The notes under the pieces: model-generated | Seen by the model: the letters and a program-made list of their open reading frames with translations, nothing else | The model's database searches: none | What the model was told of the DNA's origin: nothing | Made by a program: the position numbers and the translations under genes | From: Sphingomonas elodea ATCC 31461 | GTDB taxonomy: Bacteria > Pseudomonadota > Alphaproteobacteria > Sphingomonadales > Sphingomonadaceae | Reading direction: 5' to 3' | Length of the DNA: 46,675 nt | Assembly (NCBI RefSeq): GCF_000226955.1 | Contig: NZ_AGFU01000032.1 | Span: forward strand, 1-46,675 | In this document: positions 8,338 to 15,924 of the stretch, in pieces | Position numbering within the stretch: the first letter of the stretch is position 1 | Layout of the letters: every line of letters starts with the position of its first letter

Positions 8338-9546
8338 TCACCAGTTCCACATCGTACCGTCTTCGAGACGAGCGACGGGCAGATAGGCCGGCTTGTACGG
8401 GTATTTCGCCGCCAGATCCTCGTCGATGTCGACGCCGTGGCCCGGCGCCTCGCCGCAGAACAGATAGCCCTTGTCGAAGTGATAGTCGTGCGGGAACACC
8501 GCATCGGTCTCGTCCGAATGACGCATATACTCCTGGATGCCGAAGTTCGGGACCCAGGTATCGAAGTGGAGCGCACAGCCCATCGTCACCGGCGACAGGT
8601 CCGTCGCACCGTGGCAGCCGGTGCGGATCTGATAGAGGCTGGCGAGATCGGCCAGGCGGCGCAGATGGGTCAGGCCGCCGGCGCCGACCACGGTGGCGCG
8701 CAGATAGTCGATCAGCTGGTTCTGGATCAGGTCCTTGGCGTCCCAGATCGTGTTGAAGATCTCGCCCACCGCCAGCGGGGTGACGGTGTGCTGGCGGATC
8801 AGCTTGAACGCTTCCTGGTTCTCGGCCGGGGTCACGTCCTCCAACCAGAACAGCTGGTAGGGCTCGAGCATCTTGCCGAGGTTCGCGGCTTCCTGCGGCG
8901 TATAGCGGTGGTGGCCGTCATGCAGCAGGTGATGGTCGAAGCCATAGGTCGCACGAAGCTTCTCGAACAGCTTCGGCACATAGTTCAGCGACTTGCGCGT
9001 ATCCCAGCCGGTGACCGAAGGCAGCGCTGCATCGGCGGGCTCGTAATAAAGTTTGCCGCGGCCGACGCCATAGGCATCTTTGATGCCCGGCACGCCGGTC
9101 TGCGCGCGAATGGCCTTATAGCCCATGTCGATATACTGGCCGACGGCATCCACCGTCTCCTCGATGTCGCTGCCATTGGCATGACCGTACACCATCACGC
9201 CGTCGCGGCTGCGACCGCCGAGAAGCTGGTACACCGGCATGCCGGCCATCTTGCCCTTGATGTCCCAGAGCGCCATGTCGACTGCGGCGATCGCGCGCAT
9301 GGTGACCGGGCCGCGACGCCAATAGGCACCGCGATAGAGATACTGCCAGATATCCTCGATGCGGCGCGGATCCATGCCGATCAGGCACGGAATAACATGG
9401 TCCTGGAGATAGGAGACCACGGAAAGCTCGCGGCCGTTAAGCGTGCCGTCGCCGATGCCGTACACACCCTGGTCGGTGTGGATCTTCAGGGTCACGAAAT
9501 TGCGGCCGGGGCAGGTCACGATAACCTTGGCCGAAGTGATCTTCAT
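8338..9546 (-). CDS. manD: D-mannonate dehydratase (enolase superfamily)
   Basis: Dehydrates D-mannonate to 2-keto-3-deoxygluconate in glucuronate catabolism. The 402 residues match the length of the characterised Novosphingobium aromaticivorans ManD. The residues known from that family fall at the same numbers: Mg ligands Asp210, Glu236 and Glu262, and acid/base candidates Arg147, Tyr159 and His212 (in LLHDGHHRY). The C-terminus ends DGTMWNW. It is a single gene with a terminator downstream and two GntR-type operator candidates upstream. No other glucuronate gene is in the window. Enzymes of this subgroup vary from efficient to very weak on mannonate; the residue match favours the efficient type. 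Confidence 0.93.
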   Translation of the reverse strand: MKITSAKVIVTCPGRNFVTLKIHTDQGVYGIGDGTLNGRELSVVSYLQDHVIPCLIGMDPRRIEDIWQYLYRGAYWRRGPVTMRAIAAVDMALWDIKGKMAGMPVYQLLGGRSRDGVMVYGHANGSDIEETVDAVGQYIDMGYKAIRAQTGVPGIKDAYGVGRGKLYYEPADAALPSVTGWDTRKSLNYVPKLFEKLRATYGFDHHLLHDGHHRYTPQEAANLGKMLEPYQLFWLEDVTPAENQEAFKLIRQHTVTPLAVGEIFNTIWDAKDLIQNQLIDYLRATVVGAGGLTHLRRLADLASLYQIRTGCHGATDLSPVTMGCALHFDTWVPNFGIQEYMRHSDETDAVFPHDYHFDKGYLFCGEAPGHGVDIDEDLAAKYPYKPAYLPVARLEDGTMWNW

Positions 9547-9576
9547 GGAGCTATCCCTACTAGGCTGAGCATTGCA

Positions 9577-9633
9577 ATCGGCCTGACCAATCTCACCAGC
9601 GCTGTCAAGAGTGACGATATTGGCCAGACAAAT
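9577..9633 (-). promoter_or_regulatory. pair of FadR/UxuR-type GntR operator candidates upstream of manD
   Basis: Site A (9577-9591) reads ATCGGCCTGACCAAT and site B (9619-9633) reads ATTGGCCAGACAAAT. Compared with the FadR-subfamily GntR pattern ATTGGTCTGACCAAT they match 13 and 12 of 15 positions. Their centres are 42 bp apart, close to four helical turns, which would suit cooperative binding. A TTGACA hexamer on the minus strand (9608-9603) sits between them, but no good -10 follows. GntR regulators commonly control hexuronate genes; none is in the window. Confidence 0.55.
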
Positions 9634-9867
9634 AATATGCCAAGCCTAACCGGACATGCGCTAAACTTTCCTCAACGCGCGGTGCGATGCGTGCCCAATG
9701 TGATCAACGGTCGCAGAATAAGCGACGACCTTTGCTGTCGGCACGGCGTACGACTATCCCATGGGCTGCGGCGTCAATCCGGATCGTGCGCTCCCGCGCC
9801 CAGCCGAACGATCGCAGGACGCATTCTCCTCTCCGATCCTGCACAGGGCGAGGCCTCGCTCTGCGCA

Positions 9868-9881
9868 AGATAGCGCTATCA
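9868..9881. promoter_or_regulatory. LacI-family-like operator candidate
   Basis: The perfect palindrome GATAGCGCTATC (9869-9880) extends on the minus strand to TGATAGCGCTATCT, close to the A/T-AGCGCT-A/T core used by LacI-family repressors. Its centre is 21 bp from that of GCGAGGCCTCGC (9848-9859). It lies 57 bases past the SDR stop and over 300 bases upstream of manD. Which transcript it would serve is unclear. Confidence 0.35.
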
Positions 9882-9937
9882 TCCTGCCCCTCCGCAACGG
9901 ACAAGACAAGCCCGAAGCGATGCCCCCGGCCACCGGA

Positions 9938-10735
9938 TCAGAAGGCCGCGCGGCCGAATTCCTGTCGAGTCACCGGGTGACTGGCGGAAAGCCCGCCATC
10001 GACCGCGATCGCTTGGCCGTTGACATAGCTCGCCGCATCGGAGGCGAGGAACAGCGCCACCTGTGCAATCTCATCAGGCCGGCCCGCGCGGCGAAGCGGG
10101 TTGAGCTGGCCGAGCTTGTCCTCCTTGTCGCGCTCGCGAGCATGGTCGAAGGCGCGCTGGGTCATGCCGGTCTCGATCAGGCCCGGGCAAATCGCGTTGA
10201 CCCGCACACACGATGTGGCGAGTTGCTGGGCAGCGGTCTGCACCAGATTGATCACGCCGGCCTTGGATGCCGAATAGGGCGTTCCCCCTGCCCCCGAGCG
10301 GAGCCCGGCGACGCTCGCGGTACACAGGATCGCCCCGCCTCCGCGTTGGACGATGTGCGGTGCGGCATGCTTGATGGCGAGCGCCGGGCCGATGAGATTG
10401 ACCCGTAACACTTCGGTCCAAAGCGCTATGTCCGCATCGAAAATTCCCGCCGCTCCGCCCGAGATACCGGCATTGGCATAGAAAATGTCGATGCCGCCGA
10501 AGCGGTCGCAGGCGGCTTCCACAAGTCGCTGGATGTCCCCTTCGTCTCCAGCGTCCATTTCCACCGCCAACGTATCGCGAAGTCCGACAACCGTCTCGTG
10601 CACCGCGGCTGCGCGGTCCGCCGCCACCACCTGCGCGCCTGCCGCAGCGAACGCGCGCACCGTCGCCCGGCCAATGCCCGAGGCGGCGCCGGTCACGACC
10701 GCAACCTTGCCAGTGAAATCGAAGCCGTCGCTCAT
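9938..10735 (-). CDS. short-chain dehydrogenase/reductase (SDR)
   Basis: A 265-residue classical SDR, likely an NAD(P)-dependent hydroxyacyl or ketone oxidoreductase. The cofactor motif TGAASGIG is at residues 15-22 and NAG at 88-90. The catalytic set is Asn113, Ser141, Tyr154 and Lys158 (YSASK). The ICPG and [11 protein letters not shown] segments are typical. The start ATG overlaps the kinase stop (ATGA, 10732-10735), so a longer upstream start is rejected. Last gene of the ACAD-ADH-kinase-SDR operon. An SDR also accompanies the kinase and ACAD in the Pseudomonas levulinate cluster (LvaD), so a similar place in a side-chain or hydroxyacid route is plausible. Substrate unknown. Confidence 0.88.
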   Translation of the reverse strand: MSDGFDFTGKVAVVTGAASGIGRATVRAFAAAGAQVVAADRAAAVHETVVGLRDTLAVEMDAGDEGDIQRLVEAACDRFGGIDIFYANAGISGGAAGIFDADIALWTEVLRVNLIGPALAIKHAAPHIVQRGGGAILCTASVAGLRSGAGGTPYSASKAGVINLVQTAAQQLATSCVRVNAICPGLIETGMTQRAFDHARERDKEDKLGQLNPLRRAGRPDEIAQVALFLASDAASYVNGQAIAVDGGLSASHPVTRQEFGRAAF

Positions 10736-11748
10736 GCACCTGCCCTTTGCGCGAAATGCCACGCCGCGGCGGCCAGCCCCGGCAACCGCTCGACCGTCGC
10801 AGCGGCCTGCGCGCTCGAGGCGTTGCCGTCGATCATCCGCTTCTTGATCCCCTGCACGATGCCGGTGAGGCGGAAGAGGTTGTAGGCGAAGTACCAGTCC
10901 AGATCAGGCACCCCGTCGCAACCGGTGGCGGCGCAATAGCGCGCGACCATGTCCTCGATCGTCGGAATGCCGGTCTCCGGTCCCGCCAGACCCTTGACGC
11001 CTGACCGGCCCTCCGGCTCGGTGACCCAGTTCATCAGGAAATAGGAGAAGTCCGCGAGCGGGTCGCCCAGCGTCGACAATTCCCAGTCGAGTACCGCCAG
11101 GACCTCGGGCCGATCGTCGGCGAAGATCATGTTGTCGATCCGATAATCGCCATGGACGATGCTGGTACGGGTCTGGATCGGCACGGTACGCGGCAGGAAG
11201 TCGACCAGCGCCTCCACCTCCGGCAACTTGTCCGTCTGGCTGGCGCGATACTGGCGGGTCCAGCGCTCGACCTGGCGGGCGAAGTAATTGCCCGGCTTGC
11301 CATAGTTGCCGAGGCCGACCGTCTCGGGGTCGATCCGGTGGAGCGCTGCTAGCGTATCGACCATCGCATGGTAGATCGCCGTTCGCTCCGACGGAGTCAT
11401 GCCGGGCAAGGCGCCGTCCCACAGCGTGCGCCCTTCGACCTTCTCCATCAGATAGAACGGGGCACCGATAACCTGCCGATCTTCGCACAGCGCATAGGGA
11501 CGTGCCACCGGGAAACCGGCCGGATGCAGCGCGGCGATCAGCCGATACTCTCGCTCAACAGCATGCGCGGACGGCAGGATCGTGCCGAACGGCTTGCGCC
11601 TGAGTACATAATAACCTGCATCAGTTTCAACGCAGTACGTAGGGTTGCTTTGTCCACCTGGGAACTTGGCGACCGTCACCGCTTCGCCAAATCCGGGCAC
11701 ATGGGCCTGCGCCCAGGTCGCCAGCCGGGTTTCGTCGAGGTCGCTCAT
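10732..11748 (-). CDS. APH/ACAD10-type kinase, putative hydroxyacyl-CoA kinase
   Basis: A 338-residue phosphotransferase of the aminoglycoside-phosphotransferase fold. GGQSN is at residues 31-35 and the ATP-site Lys region (VLRRKP) near 48-53. The catalytic HGDYRIDN is at 199-206, and the metal-binding [10 protein letters not shown] starts at Asp221. This subgroup, which includes the N-terminal kinase domain of ACAD10/11 and Pseudomonas LvaA, phosphorylates 4-hydroxyacyl-CoAs. It overlaps ADH upstream and SDR downstream by ATGA and is in the same operon as an ACAD of the matching type. Antibiotic resistance is unlikely in this context. Substrate is inferred. Confidence 0.85.
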   Translation of the reverse strand: MSDLDETRLATWAQAHVPGFGEAVTVAKFPGGQSNPTYCVETDAGYYVLRRKPFGTILPSAHAVEREYRLIAALHPAGFPVARPYALCEDRQVIGAPFYLMEKVEGRTLWDGALPGMTPSERTAIYHAMVDTLAALHRIDPETVGLGNYGKPGNYFARQVERWTRQYRASQTDKLPEVEALVDFLPRTVPIQTRTSIVHGDYRIDNMIFADDRPEVLAVLDWELSTLGDPLADFSYFLMNWVTEPEGRSGVKGLAGPETGIPTIEDMVARYCAATGCDGVPDLDWYFAYNLFRLTGIVQGIKKRMIDGNASSAQAAATVERLPGLAAAAWHFAQRAGA

Positions 11749-12830
11749 GCGAATTCGATCACGGAGCGGACGCTCGTGCCCTGGCGCAGCTTGTCCAGCG
11801 CGTCGTTCACCTGGGGCAGGCGGATTCGTTCGGCGACCATGGTGTCCAGATCGAGCACGCCATCGAGATAGAGCTGGACGAGCCGCGGCATGTCGATCGG
11901 GAAGCGCGTGCTGCCGAGCAGCGACCCTTGGATCTTCTTGCCGGTGAGGAAGCTGGGGCCGGGCAGGCTGACGCCCTGGCCCGGCGCGATCATGCCGAGG
12001 ATCGTCGCGGTGCCACCGCGCCGCAAGATCTGCCAGGCGAGTTCGGCCGTGGCGGGGCGGCCCACCGCCTCGATTGCATAGTGCACGCCGCCGCCGGTCA
12101 GGGCGAGCAGCTGCTTCACGACTCCTTCCGCCCCCGGATCCAAGACATGGGTGGCGCCCATCTTCCTCGCAAGCGCGCGTTTTTCCTCCACGGGATCGAG
12201 TGCGATGATCTGCCCGGCGCCGGCAATCCTGGCGGCATTGACCGCCGCCAGGCCGATGCCCCCGGCACCGATCACCGCCACGCTCTCACCAGGGCGCACG
12301 CGACTGTCGTTGAAGATCGCTCCCGCCCCGGTGATGACCGCGCAGCCGAGCAGCGCGGCGCGATCGAGCGGCATCGCCTTGCTGATCGCGACGCACGCAT
12401 TTTCGTGCACCAGCATCATTTCGGCAAAGGCGGAAAGATTGAGGAAGGGGGCCAGCGGCGTGCCGCTCTTCAGCTTCAGCCGCGGTTCGGCATCGGCCGG
12501 ACGCTGCGTCGATGGGTCGACGCACAGCGAGGGCCGCCCGGTCACGCACAGCTCGCACGAACCGCAAAAGGCCGTGAAGAAGGTGATGACATGGTCGCCG
12601 GGCCGCAACCGCGCCACGTCCGAGCCGACCGCTTCCACGACCCCCGCAGCTTCATGCCCCGGTACCGTCGGCACCGGGTGCGGGAAGGCGCCGTCGACGA
12701 AATGGAGGTCGGACCGGCAGACACCCACCGCCGCGGTGCGGATCAACACCTCGCGCGGTCCGGGACTGGAGACCTCCACCTCCTCGATCTGGAGGGGGGT
12801 ATTGGCCTCAAACAGAACGGCAGCCTTCAT
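11745..12830 (-). CDS. zinc-dependent alcohol dehydrogenase (MDR family)
   Basis: A 361-residue medium-chain dehydrogenase that oxidises an alcohol with NAD(P) or a bound cofactor. The catalytic zinc ligands are Cys38 and His59-Glu60 (in PGHEAAG). The four structural-zinc cysteines are 89, 92, 95 and 103. The Rossmann motif is VIGAGGIGLAAVNAA. ATG 12830 lies just behind AGGGG and the ACAD stop, which favours it over GTG 12836. The stop overlaps the kinase start (ATGA). In the operon it could oxidise a primary or secondary alcohol ahead of CoA activation, or a side-chain hydroxyl. Substrate cannot be read. Confidence 0.88.
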   Translation of the reverse strand: MKAAVLFEANTPLQIEEVEVSSPGPREVLIRTAAVGVCRSDLHFVDGAFPHPVPTVPGHEAAGVVEAVGSDVARLRPGDHVITFFTAFCGSCELCVTGRPSLCVDPSTQRPADAEPRLKLKSGTPLAPFLNLSAFAEMMLVHENACVAISKAMPLDRAALLGCAVITGAGAIFNDSRVRPGESVAVIGAGGIGLAAVNAARIAGAGQIIALDPVEEKRALARKMGATHVLDPGAEGVVKQLLALTGGGVHYAIEAVGRPATAELAWQILRRGGTATILGMIAPGQGVSLPGPSFLTGKKIQGSLLGSTRFPIDMPRLVQLYLDGVLDLDTMVAERIRLPQVNDALDKLRQGTSVRSVIEFA

Positions 12831-12839
12831 GAGCACCCC

Positions 12840-14123
12840 TTACCGGCTGACGCCAAGATCGCCGGAACTGGCCCGGTCGCCCTTGTGCGCGGCATATTTG
12901 CCGAATTCGGCACGGGCGATGGCGCGGGCATGGACCTCGTCCGGTCCATCGGCGAGCCGCAGCGTACGGATGCTGCCCCAATTGTGCGCGAGATCGAAAT
13001 CGTCGCTCACCCCTGCCCCGCCATGCGCCTGGACCGCGTCGTCCAGGATCTGCAACGCCATGGCCGGCGCCTGTACCTTGATCATCGCGATCTCGAGCTG
13101 GGCCGCCTTGTTGCCCGCCTTGTCCATCATGTCGGCCGCCTTGAGGCAGAGCAGTCGCGTCATCTCGATGTCGATGCGCGCGCGGGCTACACGCTGCTCC
13201 CAGATCGAATGATCGGCGATGCGCTTGCCGAACGCGACACGCGAGACCAGCCGCTTGGCCATGGCGGCGATCGCCTCCTCCGCCACGCCGATGGTGCGCA
13301 TGCAATGGTGGATCCGCCCCGGCCCCAGCCGGCCTTGCGCGATCTCGAAGCCGCGACCTTCGCCCAGCAGCAGGTTCTCCACCGGCACGCGCACGTCGCG
13401 CAGTAGGATTTCGGCATGGCCATGCGGCGCGTGATCATACCCGAAAACCGAAAGCATCCGCTCGATGGTCACGCCCGGGGTGTCCAGCGGCACCAGGATC
13501 ATGCTCTGCTGGGCATGTTTGGCGGCACTGAAATCCGTCTTGCCCATCAGGATCGCGATCTTGCAGCGCGGATCGCCAGCGCCCGACGACCACCATTTCC
13601 GGCCGTTGATCACATACTGGTCGCCGTCGCGCTCGATCCGCGTTTCGATGTTGGTTGCGTCGGACGAGGCAACGTCGGGTTCGGTCATGAGGAAGGCGGA
13701 GCGGATCTCGCCCCGCATCAGCGGCGCAAGCCATGTGTCCTTCTGCGCACGGGTGCCGTAGCGGTGCAGCACCTCCATGTTGCCGGTATCCGGCGCGGAG
13801 CAATTGAACACCTCCGATGCCCAACCAACCCGACCCATTTCCTCGGCGCACAGGGCATATTCCAGATTGGTGAGCTGCTCGCCTTCGAACACGAAGCTGT
13901 CGTCGACATGGCTCTGGCCCGAGTGCGGCGGCATGAAGAAGTTCCACAGGCCCGCGGCCTTGGCGCGCGCCTTCACCGCTTCGAGTACCGGGTTGACCGA
14001 CCAGCGATCCGCTGTCGCTGCGGCCGCACGAAAGTCAGTCTCCCTCGGGCGGATTTCGGCATCAACAAAGGCCTTCACCCGATCGCGGAAATGGGTCTCG
14101 CGCGCATTCAGCGTGAAGTCCAT
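12840..14123 (-). CDS. acyl-CoA dehydrogenase, ACAD10/11-like
   Basis: A 427-residue FAD acyl-CoA dehydrogenase. Visible parts are [17 protein letters not shown], the [11 protein letters not shown] loop, LPGV-type residues replaced by [10 protein letters not shown], and a C-terminal [13 protein letters not shown] followed by [13 protein letters not shown]. These last motifs are those of the ACAD10/11 and LvaC group. That group acts on 4-phosphoacyl-CoA, eliminating phosphate to give an enoyl-CoA, as well as on ordinary acyl-CoAs. ATG 14123 follows GGAG; a much longer upstream frame is rejected because it lies antisense to tetR. First gene of the four-gene operon, divergent from the double TetR regulator. 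Confidence 0.9.
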   Translation of the reverse strand: MDFTLNARETHFRDRVKAFVDAEIRPRETDFRAAAATADRWSVNPVLEAVKARAKAAGLWNFFMPPHSGQSHVDDSFVFEGEQLTNLEYALCAEEMGRVGWASEVFNCSAPDTGNMEVLHRYGTRAQKDTWLAPLMRGEIRSAFLMTEPDVASSDATNIETRIERDGDQYVINGRKWWSSGAGDPRCKIAILMGKTDFSAAKHAQQSMILVPLDTPGVTIERMLSVFGYDHAPHGHAEILLRDVRVPVENLLLGEGRGFEIAQGRLGPGRIHHCMRTIGVAEEAIAAMAKRLVSRVAFGKRIADHSIWEQRVARARIDIEMTRLLCLKAADMMDKAGNKAAQLEIAMIKVQAPAMALQILDDAVQAHGGAGVSDDFDLAHNWGSIRTLRLADGPDEVHARAIARAEFGKYAAHKGDRASSGDLGVSR

Positions 14124-14160
14124 GGCATCGCTCTCCTGACGTTCTCTCAGGTCGAGCCTA

Positions 14161-14181
14161 TACCGTACCCAATATTCGGTA
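14161..14181. promoter_or_regulatory. candidate TetR operator in the ACAD-tetR divergent region
   Basis: Inverted repeat TACCG-N11-CGGTA at 14161-14181, 37 bases upstream of the ACAD ATG. Read on the minus strand, a TTTAC-like -35 and TATAGG -10 overlap it, so a bound repressor would block the operon. A second smaller repeat, CCTGA-N7-TCAGG, lies at 14135-14151 over the ACAD leader. Function is inferred. Confidence 0.5.
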
Positions 14182-14264
14182 AAGGGTCGCTCCGCATCAA
14201 AATGAGCACACGCGGACTTCAAAAAACCGTTTTGGCGCGCGCGGGAAACGGCTAAGCTCGCGTC

Positions 14265-15503
14265 ATGCAATCGTCGCAGCCCAAGATCGAGACCACCAGC
14301 ACGAAGCGGTTCCAGGCCAAGCGCGACGCGATCCTCGCCGCCGCCGCCGCCGCGATCAACGAGCAGAGCGCCAAAGGCATGACCTTTGCCGACGTTGCGC
14401 GGCGCGTAGGGCTGAATACCACGTCGGTCACCTATTATTTCAAGCGCAAGGAGGATCTCGCCGCCGCCGCGTTCGAACAGACGCTGGCCTGGCTCGACGG
14501 AATTCTCGACCATGCACTGGCCGAGCCGACGCCGGAGGCGCGCGTCGCCCGCTTCCTTGCCATCAACATGGAACGGCTGGCACGGATCGGCCGCGGCGAG
14601 GAGCAGGCAGTCGCAATCCTGTCCGATCTGCGCGCGATGGAGGAGCCGCTGAAGGGCAAGCTGCTCACCGGCTGGCGCAACGTCTTCCGCAAGACGCGCA
14701 GTCTTTGGGGCAATGAAGGCAGCCGTGCCGAGACCGACCTGCGCAGTGCCCGGGCGCATGTGCTGCTGGAGAACAGTTTCTGGCTCAACGCCTGGATGTC
14801 GCGCTACGAGATCGACGAATATCCGCGCGTCGAGGCGCGACTGATGGACGTGTTTCGCCGCGGCATCGCAGCCCCGGGGCAGGCCTGGGAGCCCGCGCTG
14901 TTCGATCTGGTCCATGAGGAGCCCGAGCCCGGGCGAGAAGCGTTCCTGCTCGCCGCTACGCGACTGATCAACGAGCTGGGCTATCGCGGCGCCTCGGTGC
15001 AGCGGATCGCCTCGGAGCTGAACGTGACCAAGGGCAGCTTCTACCATCACCTCGATGCCAAGGACGATCTGGTGGCCGCCTGCTACAAGCGCAGCTTCGA
15101 CATCCTCGTCGATGCGCAGCGATTGGCCGAGCGCCATGCCGGCAGCCACTGGCAGCGACTGGAGAGCACGATCGCCACGCTGCTCGACTATCAGTTCTCG
15201 GAACGGGGCCCTCTGTTGCGCACCACGGCACTTTCGGGTCTGCCGGTGGCGGTGCGCAACACGATGCTCGACCGCTCGAACCGCATCGCCCGCCGCTTCG
15301 CCGGCATGCTGTCGGACGGCATCGCGGAAGGGACGATCCGCCCGATCGACCCGCTGGTCGCGAGCCAGGCCGTGATGGCGCTGCAGAACGCTGCGTTCGA
15401 CATGCGGAAGTGGGCAAGCACCATGCCGCGCGAGCGGGCCGTGACCTTCTACGCTTCCACGCTAGCCTTCGGCCTGTTCGACGATCGCGTGCTGTCGGCC
15501 TGA
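14265..15503 (+). CDS. tandem double-TetR transcriptional regulator
   Basis: At 412 residues this is twice the usual TetR length. It contains two TetR N-terminal helix-turn-helix domains. The first has [20 protein letters not shown] (about residues 40-60) followed by KRKEDL. The second has [20 protein letters not shown] (about 244-264) followed by DAKDDL. Each is followed by its own helical region, so the protein is a head-to-tail fusion rather than a dimer of equal chains. It is divergent from the ACAD operon, with an inverted repeat between them, so it is probably the local repressor responding to an acyl-CoA or related ligand. Confidence 0.9.
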   Translation: MQSSQPKIETTSTKRFQAKRDAILAAAAAAINEQSAKGMTFADVARRVGLNTTSVTYYFKRKEDLAAAAFEQTLAWLDGILDHALAEPTPEARVARFLAINMERLARIGRGEEQAVAILSDLRAMEEPLKGKLLTGWRNVFRKTRSLWGNEGSRAETDLRSARAHVLLENSFWLNAWMSRYEIDEYPRVEARLMDVFRRGIAAPGQAWEPALFDLVHEEPEPGREAFLLAATRLINELGYRGASVQRIASELNVTKGSFYHHLDAKDDLVAACYKRSFDILVDAQRLAERHAGSHWQRLESTIATLLDYQFSERGPLLRTTALSGLPVAVRNTMLDRSNRIARRFAGMLSDGIAEGTIRPIDPLVASQAVMALQNAAFDMRKWASTMPRERAVTFYASTLAFGLFDDRVLSA

Positions 15504-15508
15504 CACCG

Positions 15509-15748
15509 TCAGCGCTTCGGCCGGAACAGCGCTTTCAACGAGATCAATCGGTTGTGTCCGGTATCTGCGGGCGTTTCGAGCAGCAGCTGCGTCATGCTGG
15601 TCGAAAGCTTCGCGCTTCGGCTGGAGGAAGCTGCGACGATCGCCTCGATCGCGTCCGGTGCGTCGGGCGCTGCCGCTACCGTCGCTACGGCAAGCGGTCC
15701 CACGGCAGTGAGATCTGCAGGCATGGCCGAGAGGTTGGTGACTGACAT
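15509..15748 (-). CDS. small Ala/Ser-rich hypothetical protein
   Basis: I do not recognise this 79-residue product. It is rich in Ala, Ser and Thr, has no clear membrane helix or signal, and ends KALFRPKR. The ATG at 15748 has AGGAG 7 bases upstream (AGGAGATGAGGC then ATG), a better ribosome site than most genes nearby, which is the main reason to accept it. It ends 5 bases from the convergent tetR stop. An inverted repeat at 15787-15806 lies in its upstream region. A longer TTG-type start at 15764 in another frame is not supported. Confidence 0.45.
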   Translation of the reverse strand: MSVTNLSAMPADLTAVGPLAVATVAAAPDAPDAIEAIVAASSSRSAKLSTSMTQLLLETPADTGHNRLISLKALFRPKR

Positions 15749-15786
15749 GCCTCATCTCCTGCAATCGATGCCGCGAATAATCCGTT

Positions 15787-15806
15787 CTTCATTTAGACGA
15801 ATGAAG
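15787..15806. promoter_or_regulatory. inverted repeat upstream of the small Ala/Ser-rich gene
   Basis: CTTCATT (15787-15793), a 6-base spacer, then AATGAAG (15800-15806), with partial outer pairing (AATCC/GGATT). The AT-rich arms stand out in this GC-rich region. It sits about 40-60 bases before the small gene start, an operator-like place. No known regulator matches. Confidence 0.35.
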
Positions 15807-15873
15807 GATTAACGAGAAACCTGCGCGGCGATTTATTGCACCGGCAACGCGGGAGGGTGCGCAGACAAAAATA

Positions 15874-15899
15874 GGGCCGGAGGCTTTCACCTCCGGCCC
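15874..15899 (-). terminator. rho-independent terminator after the TonB receptor gene
   Basis: A perfect 10-bp stem, GGGCCGGAGG (15874-15883) with CCTCCGGCCC (15890-15899), around a 6-base loop. On the minus strand it is followed by TATTTTTG, a U-tract. It starts 26 bases past the receptor stop. Confidence 0.92.
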
Positions 15900-15924
15900 A
15901 GTGCTTTCCTCCCCAGGAAAGGCT

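Larger units (their letters stand above)
9547..9937. other. 391-base intergenic region with several palindromes
   Basis: No convincing gene. It holds the manD upstream region and the end of the SDR operon. GntR-type operator candidates lie at 9577-9591 and 9619-9633. Two perfect 12-bp palindromes lie further up: GCGAGGCCTCGC (9848-9859) and GATAGCGCTATC (9869-9880). A 66-codon minus-strand frame across 9704-9904 has no ribosome site and looks like chance. Confidence 0.6.

Noticed and set aside
9704-9904. A 66-codon minus-strand frame in the manD upstream gap
   Set aside because: No ribosome site and composition like a chance frame; it also spans the palindromes.
11745-11748. APH-type kinase as an aminoglycoside resistance gene
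   Set aside because: The HGDYRIDN and [10 protein letters not shown] wording and the ACAD operon partner place it with ACAD10/LvaA kinases rather than resistance enzymes.
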